Below, in pieces: positions 1 through 8,385 of a stretch of DNA of 64,000 nt. The DNA is taken from the NCBI RefSeq assembly GCF_008831305.1, contig NZ_ML708624.1, positions 1 to 64,000 on the forward strand, in the 5' to 3' direction. The translations under genes and the position numbers were made by a program. Source of the stretch: Kocuria coralli (GTDB lineage Bacteria; Actinomycetota; Actinomycetes; Actinomycetales; Micrococcaceae). The notes beneath the pieces are model-generated. The model had not been told where the DNA came from. It searched no databases and was given only the letters and a program-made list of their open reading frames with translations. The first letter of the stretch is position 1. Each line of letters begins with the position of its first letter.

Positions 1-78
1 CACAACGCCCACCACCAACACCAACACGACCTGGACGAACTGGAATCGGTCGGAAGTAGTTCCTCGACCGAGCGCTGA
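1..78 (+). CDS. C-terminal fragment of an unidentified protein
   Basis: An open frame enters from the left edge and stops with TGA at 76-78. The 25 visible residues are His/Gln-rich, then acidic, then Ser-rich (HNAHHQHQHDLDELES...). This composition suits a disordered C-terminal tail and identifies no family. A strong terminator follows 44 bases later, which supports a real gene end. Function unknown. Confidence 0.4.
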   Translation, partial: HNAHHQHQHDLDELESVGSSSSTER

Positions 79-122
79 CCCGCCCGTCGGTGTCGGCGGC
101 CACGACGCCGCCGCCACCGCCC

Positions 123-157
123 GGAAGCCCCGCCTGACACGCTCAGGCGGGGCTTCC
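123..157 (+). terminator. Rho-independent terminator after the left-edge gene
   Basis: A perfect 15-bp stem (123-137 pairs with 143-157) encloses a 5-base loop, followed by a C-rich run and then GTTCG. As is usual in high-GC actinobacteria there is no long T tract. It lies 44 bases after the stop of the left-edge gene and well before the GNAT gene. Confidence 0.75.
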
Positions 158-319
158 CCCGTTCGTGGCACACAGCACCGCGCGGAGCACAACGACCTGA
201 GAACGATCCATGGCAACCCATGGCTCGCCCATGTCCTTTGAGTAGGCTTGATGCAATCGGCATCACAACAGGGTTCGATTAGCGGATTATCGTTCGTACG
301 AGTTCACACGGAGGGCATC

Positions 320-859
320 TTGACCGGAACCATCATCCTGATTGCACGCACCGCCGATGTCATCCCCCGCGGCACCAAGGCCGATCTGCCCACGCGTCGC
401 GCTCAGGCGGAGGACAAGGACGCTTTGGCGCAGCTGTTCTACTCCGCGTACGAGGCGGTGGGCCTGGACAGCGCCAACGGCGGCGTGGATTCCCTGGACG
501 AAGCCCGCGAGGTAGTCGAGGGTCTGTTCGACGGCGAGTACGGGCCGTTCCTGCCGGAGGCCTCCCCCGTGGTCGTGAACGACAGCGGGGAGATCATCGC
601 GGCGTCCCTGGTGGTCGAGCGCCGCAGGGGTGAGGGCCTGCCCGATGCCCCGTATATCTTCGAGCTGTTCACCCACAGCGCCCACCGGCGCCAGGGCCTG
701 GCCGAACGTCTGGTGCGCGAGTCCGTGGCGGCCCTCAAGGAATCCGGACACGAACGCGTGAGCCTGCGCATCCGGGAGGACAATTCCCCCGCCCTGGCTC
801 TCTACCTGACCCTGGACTTCAACCGGTGGCAGCCGGAGGCCGAGGACGACGAACTCTGA
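320..859 (+). CDS. GNAT-family N-acetyltransferase
   Basis: Predicted acetyl-CoA-dependent N-acetyltransferase of about 180 residues, a single GNAT domain. The signature lies in the C-terminal half: a strand ending in FELFTHSAHRRQGLAERLV, matching the acetyl-CoA pyrophosphate-binding R/Q-x-x-G-x-G/A loop, then VSLRIREDNSPALALYLTLDF, the usual late motif where an Asn and a following Tyr shape the active site. The frame opens upstream at TTG 248/ATG 251, but a GGAGGG at 310-315 sits 4 bases before the TTG at 320, so I choose that start. It stands alone between two terminators. The substrate cannot be predicted; it may be a small molecule, peptide or protein N-terminus. Confidence 0.8.
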   Translation: MTGTIILIARTADVIPRGTKADLPTRRAQAEDKDALAQLFYSAYEAVGLDSANGGVDSLDEAREVVEGLFDGEYGPFLPEASPVVVNDSGEIIAASLVVERRRGEGLPDAPYIFELFTHSAHRRQGLAERLVRESVAALKESGHERVSLRIREDNSPALALYLTLDFNRWQPEAEDDEL

Positions 860-868
860 CCCGTGCAG

Positions 869-900
869 AAGCTGTCCCGGGGTATCCCCGGGGACAGCTT
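869..900 (+). terminator. Terminator hairpin after the GNAT gene
   Basis: AAGCTGTCCC-GGGG (869-882) pairs with CCCCGGGGACAGCTT (886-900) around a TAT loop, with one bulged base. It starts 9 bases after the stop codon of the acetyltransferase. Confidence 0.65.
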
Positions 901-910
901 GAGGTGAAAG

Positions 911-958
911 ACGACGTGCGGAGGGCTCGTCGGTATCGACCGGCCCTCCGCACGTCGT
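911..958 (-). terminator. Terminator of the riboflavin operon
   Basis: A perfect 16-bp stem (911-926 with 943-958) and a 16-base loop lie 40 bases beyond the ribH stop codon. Together with the hairpin at 869-900 it separates two convergent transcription units and may act in both directions. Confidence 0.7.
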
Positions 959-997
959 CGTACCCTTCGGCCCGGATGCGGAGCTCGGGTATTCGGC

Positions 998-1477
998 TCA
1001 GGCCTTGAGGTCGCGCAGGGTGGCTGCCGTCTGGATCGCCGCGGCCGCGGCTTCGTACCCCTTGTCCTCCTGGGAGCCGGGCAGCCCGGCGCGGTCCAGT
1101 CCCTGCTGCTCCGTATCGCAGGTCAGCACCCCGAAGCCCACGGGGGTCCTCGTGCTGACCGACACCTCGGTCAGCCCCTCGGTGGCGGCCTGGCACACAT
1201 AGTCGAAGTGGGGCGTCCCCCCGCGGATCACCACCCCCAGGGCGACGACGGCGTCGAACTGGGGGGCGAGGCGGGCGGCGGCGACCGGCAGTTCGAAGGA
1301 ACCCGGTACCCGGAGGGTCACGGCGTCCTCGATGCCGGCATCGCCGAGAGCTCTCGCAGCCCCCGCCAGGAGACCGTCCATGATCGTGTCGTGCCAGCTC
1401 GATGCGATCACCGCCACCGACAGGCCCTCGGTGTTCAGTTCGCTCAGCCGGGTCGTGGGTGCTCCGTGGCCGCTCAT
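998..1477 (-). CDS. ribH: 6,7-dimethyl-8-ribityllumazine synthase
   Basis: Condenses 5-amino-6-ribitylaminouracil with 3,4-dihydroxy-2-butanone 4-phosphate to the lumazine precursor, the penultimate step of riboflavin synthesis. The 159-residue length is typical. PGSFELP at residues 58-64 and [14 protein letters not shown] at 81-94 are family signatures; His90 is the expected general acid/base and Arg129 the phosphate ligand. Last gene of the rib operon: its ATG overlaps the ribBA stop by 4 bases (1474-1477), so translation is probably coupled. Expression should follow the FMN riboswitch upstream of ribM. The family assembles as pentamers or 60-mer capsids; which applies here cannot be told from sequence. 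Confidence 0.97.
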   Translation of the reverse strand: MSGHGAPTTRLSELNTEGLSVAVIASSWHDTIMDGLLAGAARALGDAGIEDAVTLRVPGSFELPVAAARLAPQFDAVVALGVVIRGGTPHFDYVCQAATEGLTEVSVSTRTPVGFGVLTCDTEQQGLDRAGLPGSQEDKGYEAAAAAIQTAATLRDLKA

Positions 1478-2892
1478 GGTCTTCCTTCCAGGTCGATCGG
1501 TCCCCCGTGGGGGTGGGCGGAGTGGGCGGCGAGATCGTGGGGATCCTCGCCGGGATCGTCGAGGTGCAGGAGGTGGTGATGCATCTTGTCGCGCTTCGTG
1601 ACCAGGTAGGTGCGGTTCTCGGCCCGCGCCGGCACCTCGTTGGGAACCATGGCCTGCACCCTGATCCCCCAGGATTCCAGGGCGACGGCCTTGGCGGGGT
1701 TGTTGGACAGCAATCTGACCTCGTGCAGGCCCAGCTCCTCCAGGATCGCCGCTGCCGCGCCCCAGTCGCGTGCCTCGGCCGGCAGGCCGAGGAGCTCGTT
1801 GGCCTCCACGGTGTCCACACCTCCGTCCTGCAACCGGTAGGCCCGCAGCTTGTTAACCAGCCCGATGCCCCGTCCCTCGTGGCGCCGCAGGTAGACGAGC
1901 GTGCCCCCGTGCGCCGCCAGTTCGGCCAGGGCCTGATGCAGCTGGGCACCGCAGTCGCAGCGGAAGGATCCGAAGACGTCTCCGGTCAGGCATTCGGAGT
2001 GCAGGCGCACGAGGGGCGGCCCGTCCCCCTCCAGCGGCAGCTCCGTGCCGGGGTCCAGCGCGGTGACGCTCAGGTGCTCCCCCGCCGTCGTGCCGTCGGC
2101 ATCCGGAACCTGCCATCCGCGGACGGAGAAGCTCCCTTCTGGCATGGGGATCACGACCGCCTCGGAGGTGGCCAGCACGGGCCGTGTCCTCGCTGCCGCC
2201 CCTGGCGCGATGGGCGCGGGCACGGCAGGGCTCGCATGCTCTTCCCCGGGGTGGGCGGCGAGGTCCAGGTGAATGATGAGGTCCTCGATGCTGACCAGCG
2301 GCAGTCCGTGGTCGGTCGCGAAGGTCCGTAAGGCCGGCAGCCGCATCATCGAGCCGTCGTCATGCACCAGTTCGGCGATGACCCCCGCTTCCGTGAGCCC
2401 CGCCAGGCGGCACAGGTCCACCGCGGCCTCCGTATGGCCGGCGCGTTCGCGGACGCCGCCATCCACCGCACGCAGCGGGAGCATATGGCCGGGGCGGGTG
2501 ATGGCGCCCGGGTCCGGTTGATCGGCCGAGAGGACCCGGGCGGTCCGGGCCCGATCCTCTGCGCTGATCCCCGTGGTGACGCCTTCGCGTGCATCGCAGG
2601 TGACCGTGTACGCCGTGGTCTTGGCGTCTTCGTTGACCTCGGTCATGGCCGGCAGCCTCAGGGCGTCCGCACGTCCCGCGGTCATCGGGACGCACAGCAC
2701 ACCGGAGGTGTGCCGGATGGTGAAACCGGTCAGCTCCGGGGTGGCGAACTGGGCGGCGTAGATCAGGTCCCCTTCGTTCTCCCGGTCCTGGTCGTCCACG
2801 ACGACGACCGCTCCCCCGGCCGCGATGGCTTTCACCGCGTTCTCGATGGGGTCCAGGACCACACTGTCATCGTCCGGGCGCGGCGCCGTCAT
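1474..2892 (-). CDS. ribBA: Bifunctional 3,4-dihydroxy-2-butanone-4-phosphate synthase / GTP cyclohydrolase II
   Basis: Makes both riboflavin precursors: the N-terminal domain converts ribulose 5-phosphate to dihydroxybutanone phosphate, the C-terminal domain opens GTP. The 472-residue protein shows the RibB acidic motif DRENEGD at 36-42 and HTSGV at 61-65. The RibA half begins near residue 245 and keeps the zinc ligands Cys298, Cys309 and Cys311, then EGRGIGL near 336-342. The linker (about 210-240) is Ala/Pro-rich. It overlaps ribE and ribH by 4 bases on each side, so the three genes form one coupled unit. Both active sites look complete. The adjacent rpe gene makes the exchange between ribulose-5-P and xylulose-5-P, a plausible but unproven metabolic link. 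Confidence 0.96.
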   Translation of the reverse strand: MTAPRPDDDSVVLDPIENAVKAIAAGGAVVVVDDQDRENEGDLIYAAQFATPELTGFTIRHTSGVLCVPMTAGRADALRLPAMTEVNEDAKTTAYTVTCDAREGVTTGISAEDRARTARVLSADQPDPGAITRPGHMLPLRAVDGGVRERAGHTEAAVDLCRLAGLTEAGVIAELVHDDGSMMRLPALRTFATDHGLPLVSIEDLIIHLDLAAHPGEEHASPAVPAPIAPGAAARTRPVLATSEAVVIPMPEGSFSVRGWQVPDADGTTAGEHLSVTALDPGTELPLEGDGPPLVRLHSECLTGDVFGSFRCDCGAQLHQALAELAAHGGTLVYLRRHEGRGIGLVNKLRAYRLQDGGVDTVEANELLGLPAEARDWGAAAAILEELGLHEVRLLSNNPAKAVALESWGIRVQAMVPNEVPARAENRTYLVTKRDKMHHHLLHLDDPGEDPHDLAAHSAHPHGGPIDLEGRP

Positions 2893-3605
2893 CGTGCTTC
2901 CCCGCTCGTCTCACGAGAGGTCTCGGGGGTCGTCTCGGGGGGCCGCCCAGGGCCGCGGAACGCCGCTAGCCTGGCGGCGTACTTGGCCATGACGTCCGCC
3001 TCGAGGTTCACGGGGTCCCCCTCGGTCTTGGCGCCCAGGCCCGTGGCTGCCAGCGTGGCGGGGATCAGGCCGATCTCGAACCACGGCTCGGTGGCGCCCG
3101 CGGCGCTGACTGCCGTGACGGTCAGCGAGATGCCGTCGACGGCGATGGCCCCCTTCTCCGCCAGAAGCGGCGCCAGGTCATGGGGAATCCCCACCCTCAC
3201 GGTCTGCCATGCTCCGTGCGGGATACGGGACAGGATGCGCCCCGTCCCGTCCACGTGTCCCTGGACGATATGGCCGTCCAGCCTGCCGTCGGCGGGCAGG
3301 CAGCGTTCCAGGTTGACCACTGCCCCGGGCCGCAGGCTCCCCAGGGTGGTGCGTCTCAGGGTCTCCCCCATGACGTCGGCGGTCAGTACCTCCGTTCCGC
3401 CGCCCTCCGGGCTGGTCCCGCCCTGCGCGGGAGCCGGAGCGGAGGTGAGGCAGACGCCGTCGACGGCCAAGGATCCGCCGGGAGGCAGATCGGTGACGAT
3501 GGGGCCTGCCTGGATGCGCAGGCGCGCCGAACCGTCCTCCTCTCCGCTGGGGTCGCGCTCGAGGGAGATGACCGTGCCCGTCGCGGCGACGATACCGGTG
3601 AACAT
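2889..3605 (-). CDS. ribE: Riboflavin synthase (alpha subunit)
   Basis: Dismutates two lumazine molecules into riboflavin and the pyrimidine that RibH recycles. The 238 residues start with the invariant MFTGIV and contain two homologous lumazine-binding barrels, the second beginning around LDGHIVQGHVDGTG. It is longer than the usual 200-215 residues because of a Gly/Pro/Ala-rich insert in the first barrel (PAQGGTSPEGGG) and a Pro/Thr/Glu-rich C-terminal tail (PPETTPETSRETSG). It overlaps ribBA by 4 bases and follows ribD after an 11-base gap containing AGGAG. The same gene is called ribC or ribE in different species. Confidence 0.95.
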   Translation of the reverse strand: MFTGIVAATGTVISLERDPSGEEDGSARLRIQAGPIVTDLPPGGSLAVDGVCLTSAPAPAQGGTSPEGGGTEVLTADVMGETLRRTTLGSLRPGAVVNLERCLPADGRLDGHIVQGHVDGTGRILSRIPHGAWQTVRVGIPHDLAPLLAEKGAIAVDGISLTVTAVSAAGATEPWFEIGLIPATLAATGLGAKTEGDPVNLEADVMAKYAARLAAFRGPGRPPETTPETSRETSGEAR

Positions 3606-3616
3606 GATGTGCTCTC

Positions 3617-4852
3617 CTAGCTCTCGGATGCTCTGTCGTGGTGCGCTATGCGGTGCCCGGCCGGACCGGGCGGTCCGTCGTTACCCGGCGGCGCGGTCGG
3701 GGCGTTGGGAGCCGGCTGCAGATGCCATAACAGGTCACTCCCGAGACGCTGCACGGCACCGCCGTCGCTGGGGTCCGGAAGGAAGCGGCGGGCCTGGGCC
3801 AAGGTGGTCACCCCCAGATCCGGGTAGGCGGGCTGCCCCGCTCCGAGCAGCACCGGTGCCTGGTAGACGATCAGCTCGTCGGTCAGATCGGCGGCGAGGA
3901 ACGCCCCGACGATCTCCGACCCGCCCTCGATCAGGACATGGCGCACGCCCTCGGCCGTGAGGGCTCGGAGCACTTCGTGCGGGTCCCGGCTGCGCACCTG
4001 GCGGAAGCGCCCGTCCTCGCCCCGGACCCTGGCTGCGGCCGGAACCTCGCGCAGGCCCATGGCGACTCGCAGCGGAGCCGGCGCGACGGTGCCTGCTGTC
4101 GCGTGAGTATCCCCCGCGGGAGCGTTCCCCGCCGGCGCGCCCCGTTCGCCGGTGAGCGTCGCCGGTGCCGGGGCCGAGGCCCCGCGCACGGTGAGGCGGG
4201 GGTCGTCGGTGAGGATCGTCCCGGTCCCGGCCACGATGGCGTCCACTCGCCCCCGGACTCCGTGGGCGTGGGCCCGTGCCTCGGCACCCGTGATCCACTG
4301 GCTGGTGCCGTCGACGGCGGCGATCCGGCCGTCGAGGCTCTGGGCGGTCTTCACGGTCACGAAAGGCCGGCCTGCTCGCTGCGCCGCCGTCCAGCGGTGG
4401 TTCAGCTCGAGCGCGGGCTCCGCCCGCAGCCCCGAGCGGACCTCGACGCCGTGGGAGCGGAGGTAGGCCGCTCCGCCCGAGGCGGCCGGGGTGGTGTCCG
4501 CGGTGGCGTAGATGAGCCGGGGGATTCCCGACTCGAGGACGGCGTGCGAGCACGGACCGGTCCGCCCCTGGTGGTTGCACGGCTCCAGGGTCACGAGCAG
4601 GGTGGTGCGGCTCAGGTCCGCGCGGGACTTCCGCGCCTGGGACAGGACATCGACCTCGGCGTGCTCCGTGCCGGCACCACGATGGAACCCACGATGCAGC
4701 ACCCGTCCGTCCTGGTCGAGCAGTGCGGCGCCCACCAGCGGGTTCGATCCCCGCGGGCCGCGCCACGCCGCGGAGAGCGCGGCGTCCATGGCTCGGTGTT
4801 CCGCCTCGCTGAAATCACGGTCGGCGGCTGCTCCGCCGGAACCGGCCCTCAT
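3617..4852 (-). CDS. ribD: Bifunctional diaminohydroxyphosphoribosylaminopyrimidine deaminase / 5-amino-6-(5-phosphoribosylamino)uracil reductase
   Basis: Carries out the second and third steps of the GTP branch of riboflavin synthesis. The N-terminal cytidine-deaminase-fold domain has zinc ligands His64 (H-A-E, with catalytic Glu66), Cys92 and Cys101 in TLEPCNHQGRTGPC. The C-terminal reductase domain (from about 155) has VKTAQSLDGRIA and, near the end, the nucleotide-binding stretch HVLIEGGSEI. At 411 residues it is slightly long; Ala/Pro/Gly-rich inserts lie around 205-245 and at the C-terminus. Its ATG overlaps the ribM stop by 4 bases. A separate phosphatase for the next step is needed and is not evident in the operon. 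Confidence 0.95.
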   Translation of the reverse strand: MRAGSGGAAADRDFSEAEHRAMDAALSAAWRGPRGSNPLVGAALLDQDGRVLHRGFHRGAGTEHAEVDVLSQARKSRADLSRTTLLVTLEPCNHQGRTGPCSHAVLESGIPRLIYATADTTPAASGGAAYLRSHGVEVRSGLRAEPALELNHRWTAAQRAGRPFVTVKTAQSLDGRIAAVDGTSQWITGAEARAHAHGVRGRVDAIVAGTGTILTDDPRLTVRGASAPAPATLTGERGAPAGNAPAGDTHATAGTVAPAPLRVAMGLREVPAAARVRGEDGRFRQVRSRDPHEVLRALTAEGVRHVLIEGGSEIVGAFLAADLTDELIVYQAPVLLGAGQPAYPDLGVTTLAQARRFLPDPSDGGAVQRLGSDLLWHLQPAPNAPTAPPGNDGPPGPAGHRIAHHDRASES

Positions 4853-5652
4853 GAGCCGCCGCCGTCAGATCTGCCCGGATCCTCCGCAGGAGCCCCGTCC
4901 GGGTGCGTCCCGGGACGGTGCACGTTCACGGATACATCGGGGAATGCGGTCTCCACCGAGACCACGGCGCCCGCCGGGGCCGGAGCACCTTCGTCGCCTC
5001 CGGTCGCGGCTTCACGGCGCTGGACCCGCCACCATACGAAGAATCCGGTGAGGGTGAAGGCGCCGTAGAACAGGTACATGGCCGCCGACGCCCAGTATCC
5101 GGCGCTGACCAGCAGCGGGACCCCGACGATGTCCACGGCCACCCAGACCAGCCAGAACTCGGTCCAGCCACGGGCCATACCCCAGGTGGCGATCAGGGAG
5201 CCGACGAAGATCCACGCGTCCGCCCACACCGGCTCGTACGAGCCCATGGCACGGAAGACCGGGGTCAGCGCCACCGTCCCGATCAGCAGCAGCGCGACGA
5301 GGAGCACTCGTTCGCGGCCGCTGGCCCAGCGGGGGGTGACCGCGGCCCCGGCATCGCCGCGGCTCTGCCGCCAGCGCACCCACCCGTACACGGCGACGGC
5401 GATGAACATGATCTGGCGGCCCGCCTGGCCCAGGAGATTGACGGGGTTGGGCGAGCCGAAGACGGTGCCCATGAAGACCGTGAAGAGCAGAGCGTTGCCG
5501 ACGATCCCGATGGGCCAAGCCCAGACCTTCCGGCGCATGCCGCCCAGCGCCGAGAGCAGGCCGAAGACATTGCCGAGGACCTCGCGCCACAGGATGAACC
5601 CGGAGCCGATATGCAGCTGGGCGTCGAAGAGCCACCGCAGAAAGTCCAACAT
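4849..5652 (-). CDS. ribM: PnuC-family transporter, probably riboflavin importer RibM
   Basis: A 267-residue membrane protein with about seven hydrophobic segments, starting MLDFLRWLF. WPIGIVGNALLFTVF and the Trp-rich segment WLVWVAVDIVGVPLLV fit the PnuC family, whose members import nicotinamide riboside, thiamine or riboflavin by facilitated diffusion. Placement as first gene after an FMN riboswitch and directly before ribD argues for riboflavin (RibM/PnuX type, known from Corynebacterium and Streptomyces); this is inference from context. ATG 5652 is chosen because GGGAGG (5657-5662) precedes it by 4 bases; the open frame extends upstream into the leader without transmembrane character. The last ~40 residues are a hydrophilic Pro/Gly/Asp-rich tail. 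Confidence 0.85.
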   Translation of the reverse strand: MLDFLRWLFDAQLHIGSGFILWREVLGNVFGLLSALGGMRRKVWAWPIGIVGNALLFTVFMGTVFGSPNPVNLLGQAGRQIMFIAVAVYGWVRWRQSRGDAGAAVTPRWASGRERVLLVALLLIGTVALTPVFRAMGSYEPVWADAWIFVGSLIATWGMARGWTEFWLVWVAVDIVGVPLLVSAGYWASAAMYLFYGAFTLTGFFVWWRVQRREAATGGDEGAPAPAGAVVSVETAFPDVSVNVHRPGTHPDGAPAEDPGRSDGGGS

Positions 5653-5808
5653 CTCGCCTCCCGCCCGTACCCGGACCACCTGTACCGGCCGAGGAACGGC
5701 CGTTCTGCGCGGGCTCCGCCGCGCTGGTACGGGCGCCGGCCAAGCCGACCGGCGGCTTCGAGACTGATGGCATGGGAGGGCAGCAACACGCCACACGGGC
5801 GGTCGCTA

Positions 5809-5968
5809 GTGCTCCTCCCATCCAGACTGTTCTGTCGGCACCGGAATCTCACCGGTCAGGCCGAAACGCCTGCGGCCGGCTCTCCCGCGAATGCTGAGGG
5901 AGGCCGGACGCTGCGCTCGGTTAGCGGGCTGTCACCGCCGGCTCGGAATTTCACCGATCTCGGAGCAC
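5809..5968 (-). promoter_or_regulatory. FMN riboswitch (RFN element)
   Basis: Read on the minus strand the element shows the conserved RFN core: GATCGGTGAAATTCCGAG, CCGGCGGT, a variable arm, GGTGAGATTCCGGTGCCGACAG and CAGTCTGGATGGGAGGAG. GTGCTCC at the 5' end (5962-5968) pairs with GGAGCAC at the 3' end (5809-5815) as stem P1. It lies 156 bases before ribM. The leader between them contains CCCTCCC (5774-5780), complementary to the ribM Shine-Dalgarno GGGAGG, so control of translation initiation is plausible; I see no clear intrinsic terminator. FMN binding should repress ribM-ribD-ribE-ribBA-ribH. Confidence 0.95.
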
Positions 5969-5985
5969 GTCGTGTCGTGAGCCCG

Positions 5986-5991
5986 ATTATG
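5986..5991 (-). promoter_or_regulatory. Candidate -10 box for the riboflavin operon
   Basis: On the minus strand CATAAT lies 17 bases before the riboswitch, overlapping the end of rpe. A start about 7 bases downstream would begin the RNA just before stem P1. No good -35 box is seen, so the call is tentative. Confidence 0.4.
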
Positions 5992-6649
5992 GCACGTTCG
6001 AGGCCGCAACGCGCAGCGCATCGATCGCCGCGGCAGGGTCGTCGGTGCCGTAGACCGAGGAACCGGCCACGAACACGTCGGCACCGGCTTCGGCGGCGCG
6101 GAGGATGGTCTCCTCCGTGATGCCGCCGTCGACCTGCAGGGCGACCTGTCCGCCGCCCGCACGGATGGCCTGTGCAGCACGGCGGATCTTGGGGAGGGTC
6201 ACCTCCAGGAAGCTCTGCCCGCCGAATCCCGGCTCCACGGTCATGATCAGCAGCATGTCGATCTCCGGCAGGAGGTCCAGGTAAGGATCCACCGCCGTGG
6301 CCGGCCGGAGCCCGAGACCCGCCCGGGCGCCCTTGGCACGCAGCTCGCGAGTCAGGCGCACGGGTGCCGCCGCGGCTTCGGCGTGGAAGGTCACGGAGTC
6401 GCATCCTGCCTCCGCGTAGGCAGGGGCCCACCGGTCGGGATCCTCGATCATCAGGTGCACGTCCAACGGCACCGGTGAGATCGCCTTCAGCCGTTCGACC
6501 ACCGGCAGCCCAAGGGTCAGGTTGGGCACGAAATGCTGATCCATGACGTCCACGTGCGCGGCGTCGGCAGTGGCGATCCGGGCCAGTTCGGACTCCAGAT
6601 TGGCGAAATCCGCCGACAGAATGGACGGGTTGATGCAACAGCGGGACAC
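5987..6649 (-). CDS. rpe: Ribulose-phosphate 3-epimerase
   Basis: Interconverts ribulose 5-phosphate and xylulose 5-phosphate in the pentose phosphate pathway. The 220-residue TIM barrel starts [12 protein letters not shown], where the Ser of PSILSAD contacts substrate. HVDVMD at 32-37 holds metal-binding His32 and catalytic Asp34, and QVDGGI near 172-177 holds the second catalytic Asp. The family usually has DVMDGxFVPN; here the Gly is Gln ([10 protein letters not shown]). GTG 6649 is chosen because GAGGAGG precedes it by 4 bases; the upstream open frame inside rsmB is noise. It sits 65 bases after rsmB and directly before the rib operon, whose ribBA consumes ribulose 5-phosphate. Confidence 0.95.
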   Translation of the reverse strand: MSRCCINPSILSADFANLESELARIATADAAHVDVMDQHFVPNLTLGLPVVERLKAISPVPLDVHLMIEDPDRWAPAYAEAGCDSVTFHAEAAAAPVRLTRELRAKGARAGLGLRPATAVDPYLDLLPEIDMLLIMTVEPGFGGQSFLEVTLPKIRRAAQAIRAGGGQVALQVDGGITEETILRAAEAGADVFVAGSSVYGTDDPAAAIDALRVAASNVP

Positions 6650-6714
6650 GGTTCCTCCTCGTCGGCGGCCGCCCGTCGGAGCGGGATGCGGCCGGTTTCT
6701 CTTCTGCGGTGGTG

Positions 6715-8385
6715 CTACTCCGAGATCCGGGTCTGACGGAAATGGGCGATGAACATGGCATCGGTGCCGTGCACATGGGGCCACAGCTGCACGGTGGCGG
6801 CGTCCGCGGCCGCGTGCGCCCCCTGCGCTCCGGCGTACGGCCTCGCGGGGTCGGCGTCGCCGGCCAGGGCGCCGGGCAGGGCCGCCTTCCGCACGGGGGC
6901 TCCGGCGTCCACGAGCTGCAGTCCGGGGCGGGTCCGCAGCAGGTCGTCGACGGCCACGGTCGTCTCCGCGGCGTGCGGGGAGCAGGTGGCATAGACCAGC
7001 AGGCCGCCCGGGGCGAGCGCATCCGCCGCAGCCTGCAGCAGCTCCAGTTGCAGGACGGTCAGCTCCGCGAGGTCCCGGGGCGTGCGCCGCCAGCGCGACT
7101 CCGGACGACGACGCAGGGCGCCCAGTCCCGTGCACGGGGCATCCACGAGAATCCGGTCGAAGCCCGTGGGGCCCGCCTCTTGGCTCCCCTCCCGGCTCCC
7201 TTCGTCGGAGCCATCGGACAATGCCCGACGCCCGGCATCGGCCGCGGTGATCTCACGCCCGTCACCGGCCCGCACGCTCCAGGCCCGGTCGGGGACCACG
7301 GCCAGTGCCTGGCGGACCAGGTCGGCCCGGTGTCCTGCGACCTCATTGGCCAGGAGGTGCGCTCCGGTCTCCGCGGCCGCCGCAGCGAGGAGGGCGGCTT
7401 TGCCCCCGGGCCCGGCGCACAGGTCGAGCCAGCGTTCGCCGGGCTGCACCGGGGCAGCCGCCACCACGGAACGGGCCACCAGCTGGGAGCCGGCATCCTG
7501 GACGCGCACCCGGCCCTCCCTGACCTGCGGGGACCGGCGGAGATCCCCGCCGCCGCTGATCGCAGCGCCCGGGACGAGAGTGCTGGGCTGCGCCCCGTGC
7601 TCGATCTCCGGCTCCAGCTCCCCCAGCCCGGGCAGGGCCACCAGGTGCACCGAAGGAGCCGCGTTGTCAGCGGCCAGCAGATCGGTCAGTTCGCCGCTGC
7701 GCCGTCCGTGGACGGTCAGCGCCTGCTTCATGGCACGAACGATCCACACCGGGTGCGAGGTCTCCAGCGACAGCCTCGTGAGCTGATCGGCGCCGTCGGT
7801 CAGCTTCGCGAGCCACTGCGTGAGGTCCTCGGCGGCGACCTTGCGCAGCACCGCGTTGACCAGGCCGGAGGGTCCGGCCCCGATCTCCGAGCGCGTCAGT
7901 CCCACGGTCTGGTCGATGGCCGCGTGATCCGGGATCCGCATGGCCAGCAGCTGGTGGGTGCCCAGACGCAGGGCATCGAGCACCGAGGGGTCGATCTTCG
8001 CCAGGGGCCGGTCCACGCACCGGGCCAGGACCGCGTCCCAGGTGCCCTGCTGGCGGAGGGCACCATAGGCGAGCTCCGTGGCCAGCGCGGCGTCGCGCCG
8101 GTTCAGGCCCAGCCTCCGGATCTGCTCCGGGAGGACCAGGTTCCCGTACGCGTCATTGGCCTCCACGGCGCGCAAGGTCCGGTAGGCGGCCAGCCGCGCC
8201 GGGTCAGCGCCCCGGTTGCGCTGCGAGGGCGCCGACGAGGAGAACTGCCGATCGGCCATGCCCCGGCGGTTGCGCTGCCTGCCGCGGCTGTCCCGCCGGT
8301 CGCTCCCGCGATCGTCACGGCGGTCGTCACGGCGATCGTCACGGCTGTGCCGGGGCCCCCGCGAGTCCCTGTGGTCCTGGCTCAT
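6715..8385 (-). CDS. rsmB: 16S rRNA (cytosine-967-C5)-methyltransferase
   Basis: Methylates C967 of 16S rRNA using S-adenosylmethionine. The 556-residue protein has an Arg/Asp-rich disordered N-terminus (1-45), an NusB-like RNA-binding domain (about 60-190) and a C-terminal Rossmann methyltransferase domain. SAM motif CAGPGGK lies at 323-329; the two cysteines of m5C methyltransferases are Cys418 (DAPCTGLG) and Cys468 (YATCSPH). The usual length is 430-480, so the RD-rich tail and a Ser/Glu-rich insert near 390-405 account for the excess. Its start overlaps the fmt stop by 4 bases. The tail is encoded by a 12-bp tandem repeat at 8309-8344. Confidence 0.93.
   Translation of the reverse strand: MSQDHRDSRGPRHSRDDRRDDRRDDRGSDRRDSRGRQRNRRGMADRQFSSSAPSQRNRGADPARLAAYRTLRAVEANDAYGNLVLPEQIRRLGLNRRDAALATELAYGALRQQGTWDAVLARCVDRPLAKIDPSVLDALRLGTHQLLAMRIPDHAAIDQTVGLTRSEIGAGPSGLVNAVLRKVAAEDLTQWLAKLTDGADQLTRLSLETSHPVWIVRAMKQALTVHGRRSGELTDLLAADNAAPSVHLVALPGLGELEPEIEHGAQPSTLVPGAAISGGGDLRRSPQVREGRVRVQDAGSQLVARSVVAAAPVQPGERWLDLCAGPGGKAALLAAAAAETGAHLLANEVAGHRADLVRQALAVVPDRAWSVRAGDGREITAADAGRRALSDGSDEGSREGSQEAGPTGFDRILVDAPCTGLGALRRRPESRWRRTPRDLAELTVLQLELLQAAADALAPGGLLVYATCSPHAAETTVAVDDLLRTRPGLQLVDAGAPVRKAALPGALAGDADPARPYAGAQGAHAAADAATVQLWPHVHGTDAMFIAHFRQTRISE
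8309..8344 (-). repeat. 12-base tandem repeat in the start of rsmB
   Basis: Three units, CGATCGTCACGG, CGGTCGTCACGG and CGATCGTCACGG (plus-strand reading), encode the Arg/Asp-rich (RDDR) tail of RsmB. Unit number could vary in frame. Confidence 0.6.

Noticed and set aside
4849-5652. PnuC as a nicotinamide riboside importer
   Set aside because: Not excluded by sequence, but the FMN riboswitch and position in the rib operon make a riboflavin importer more likely.
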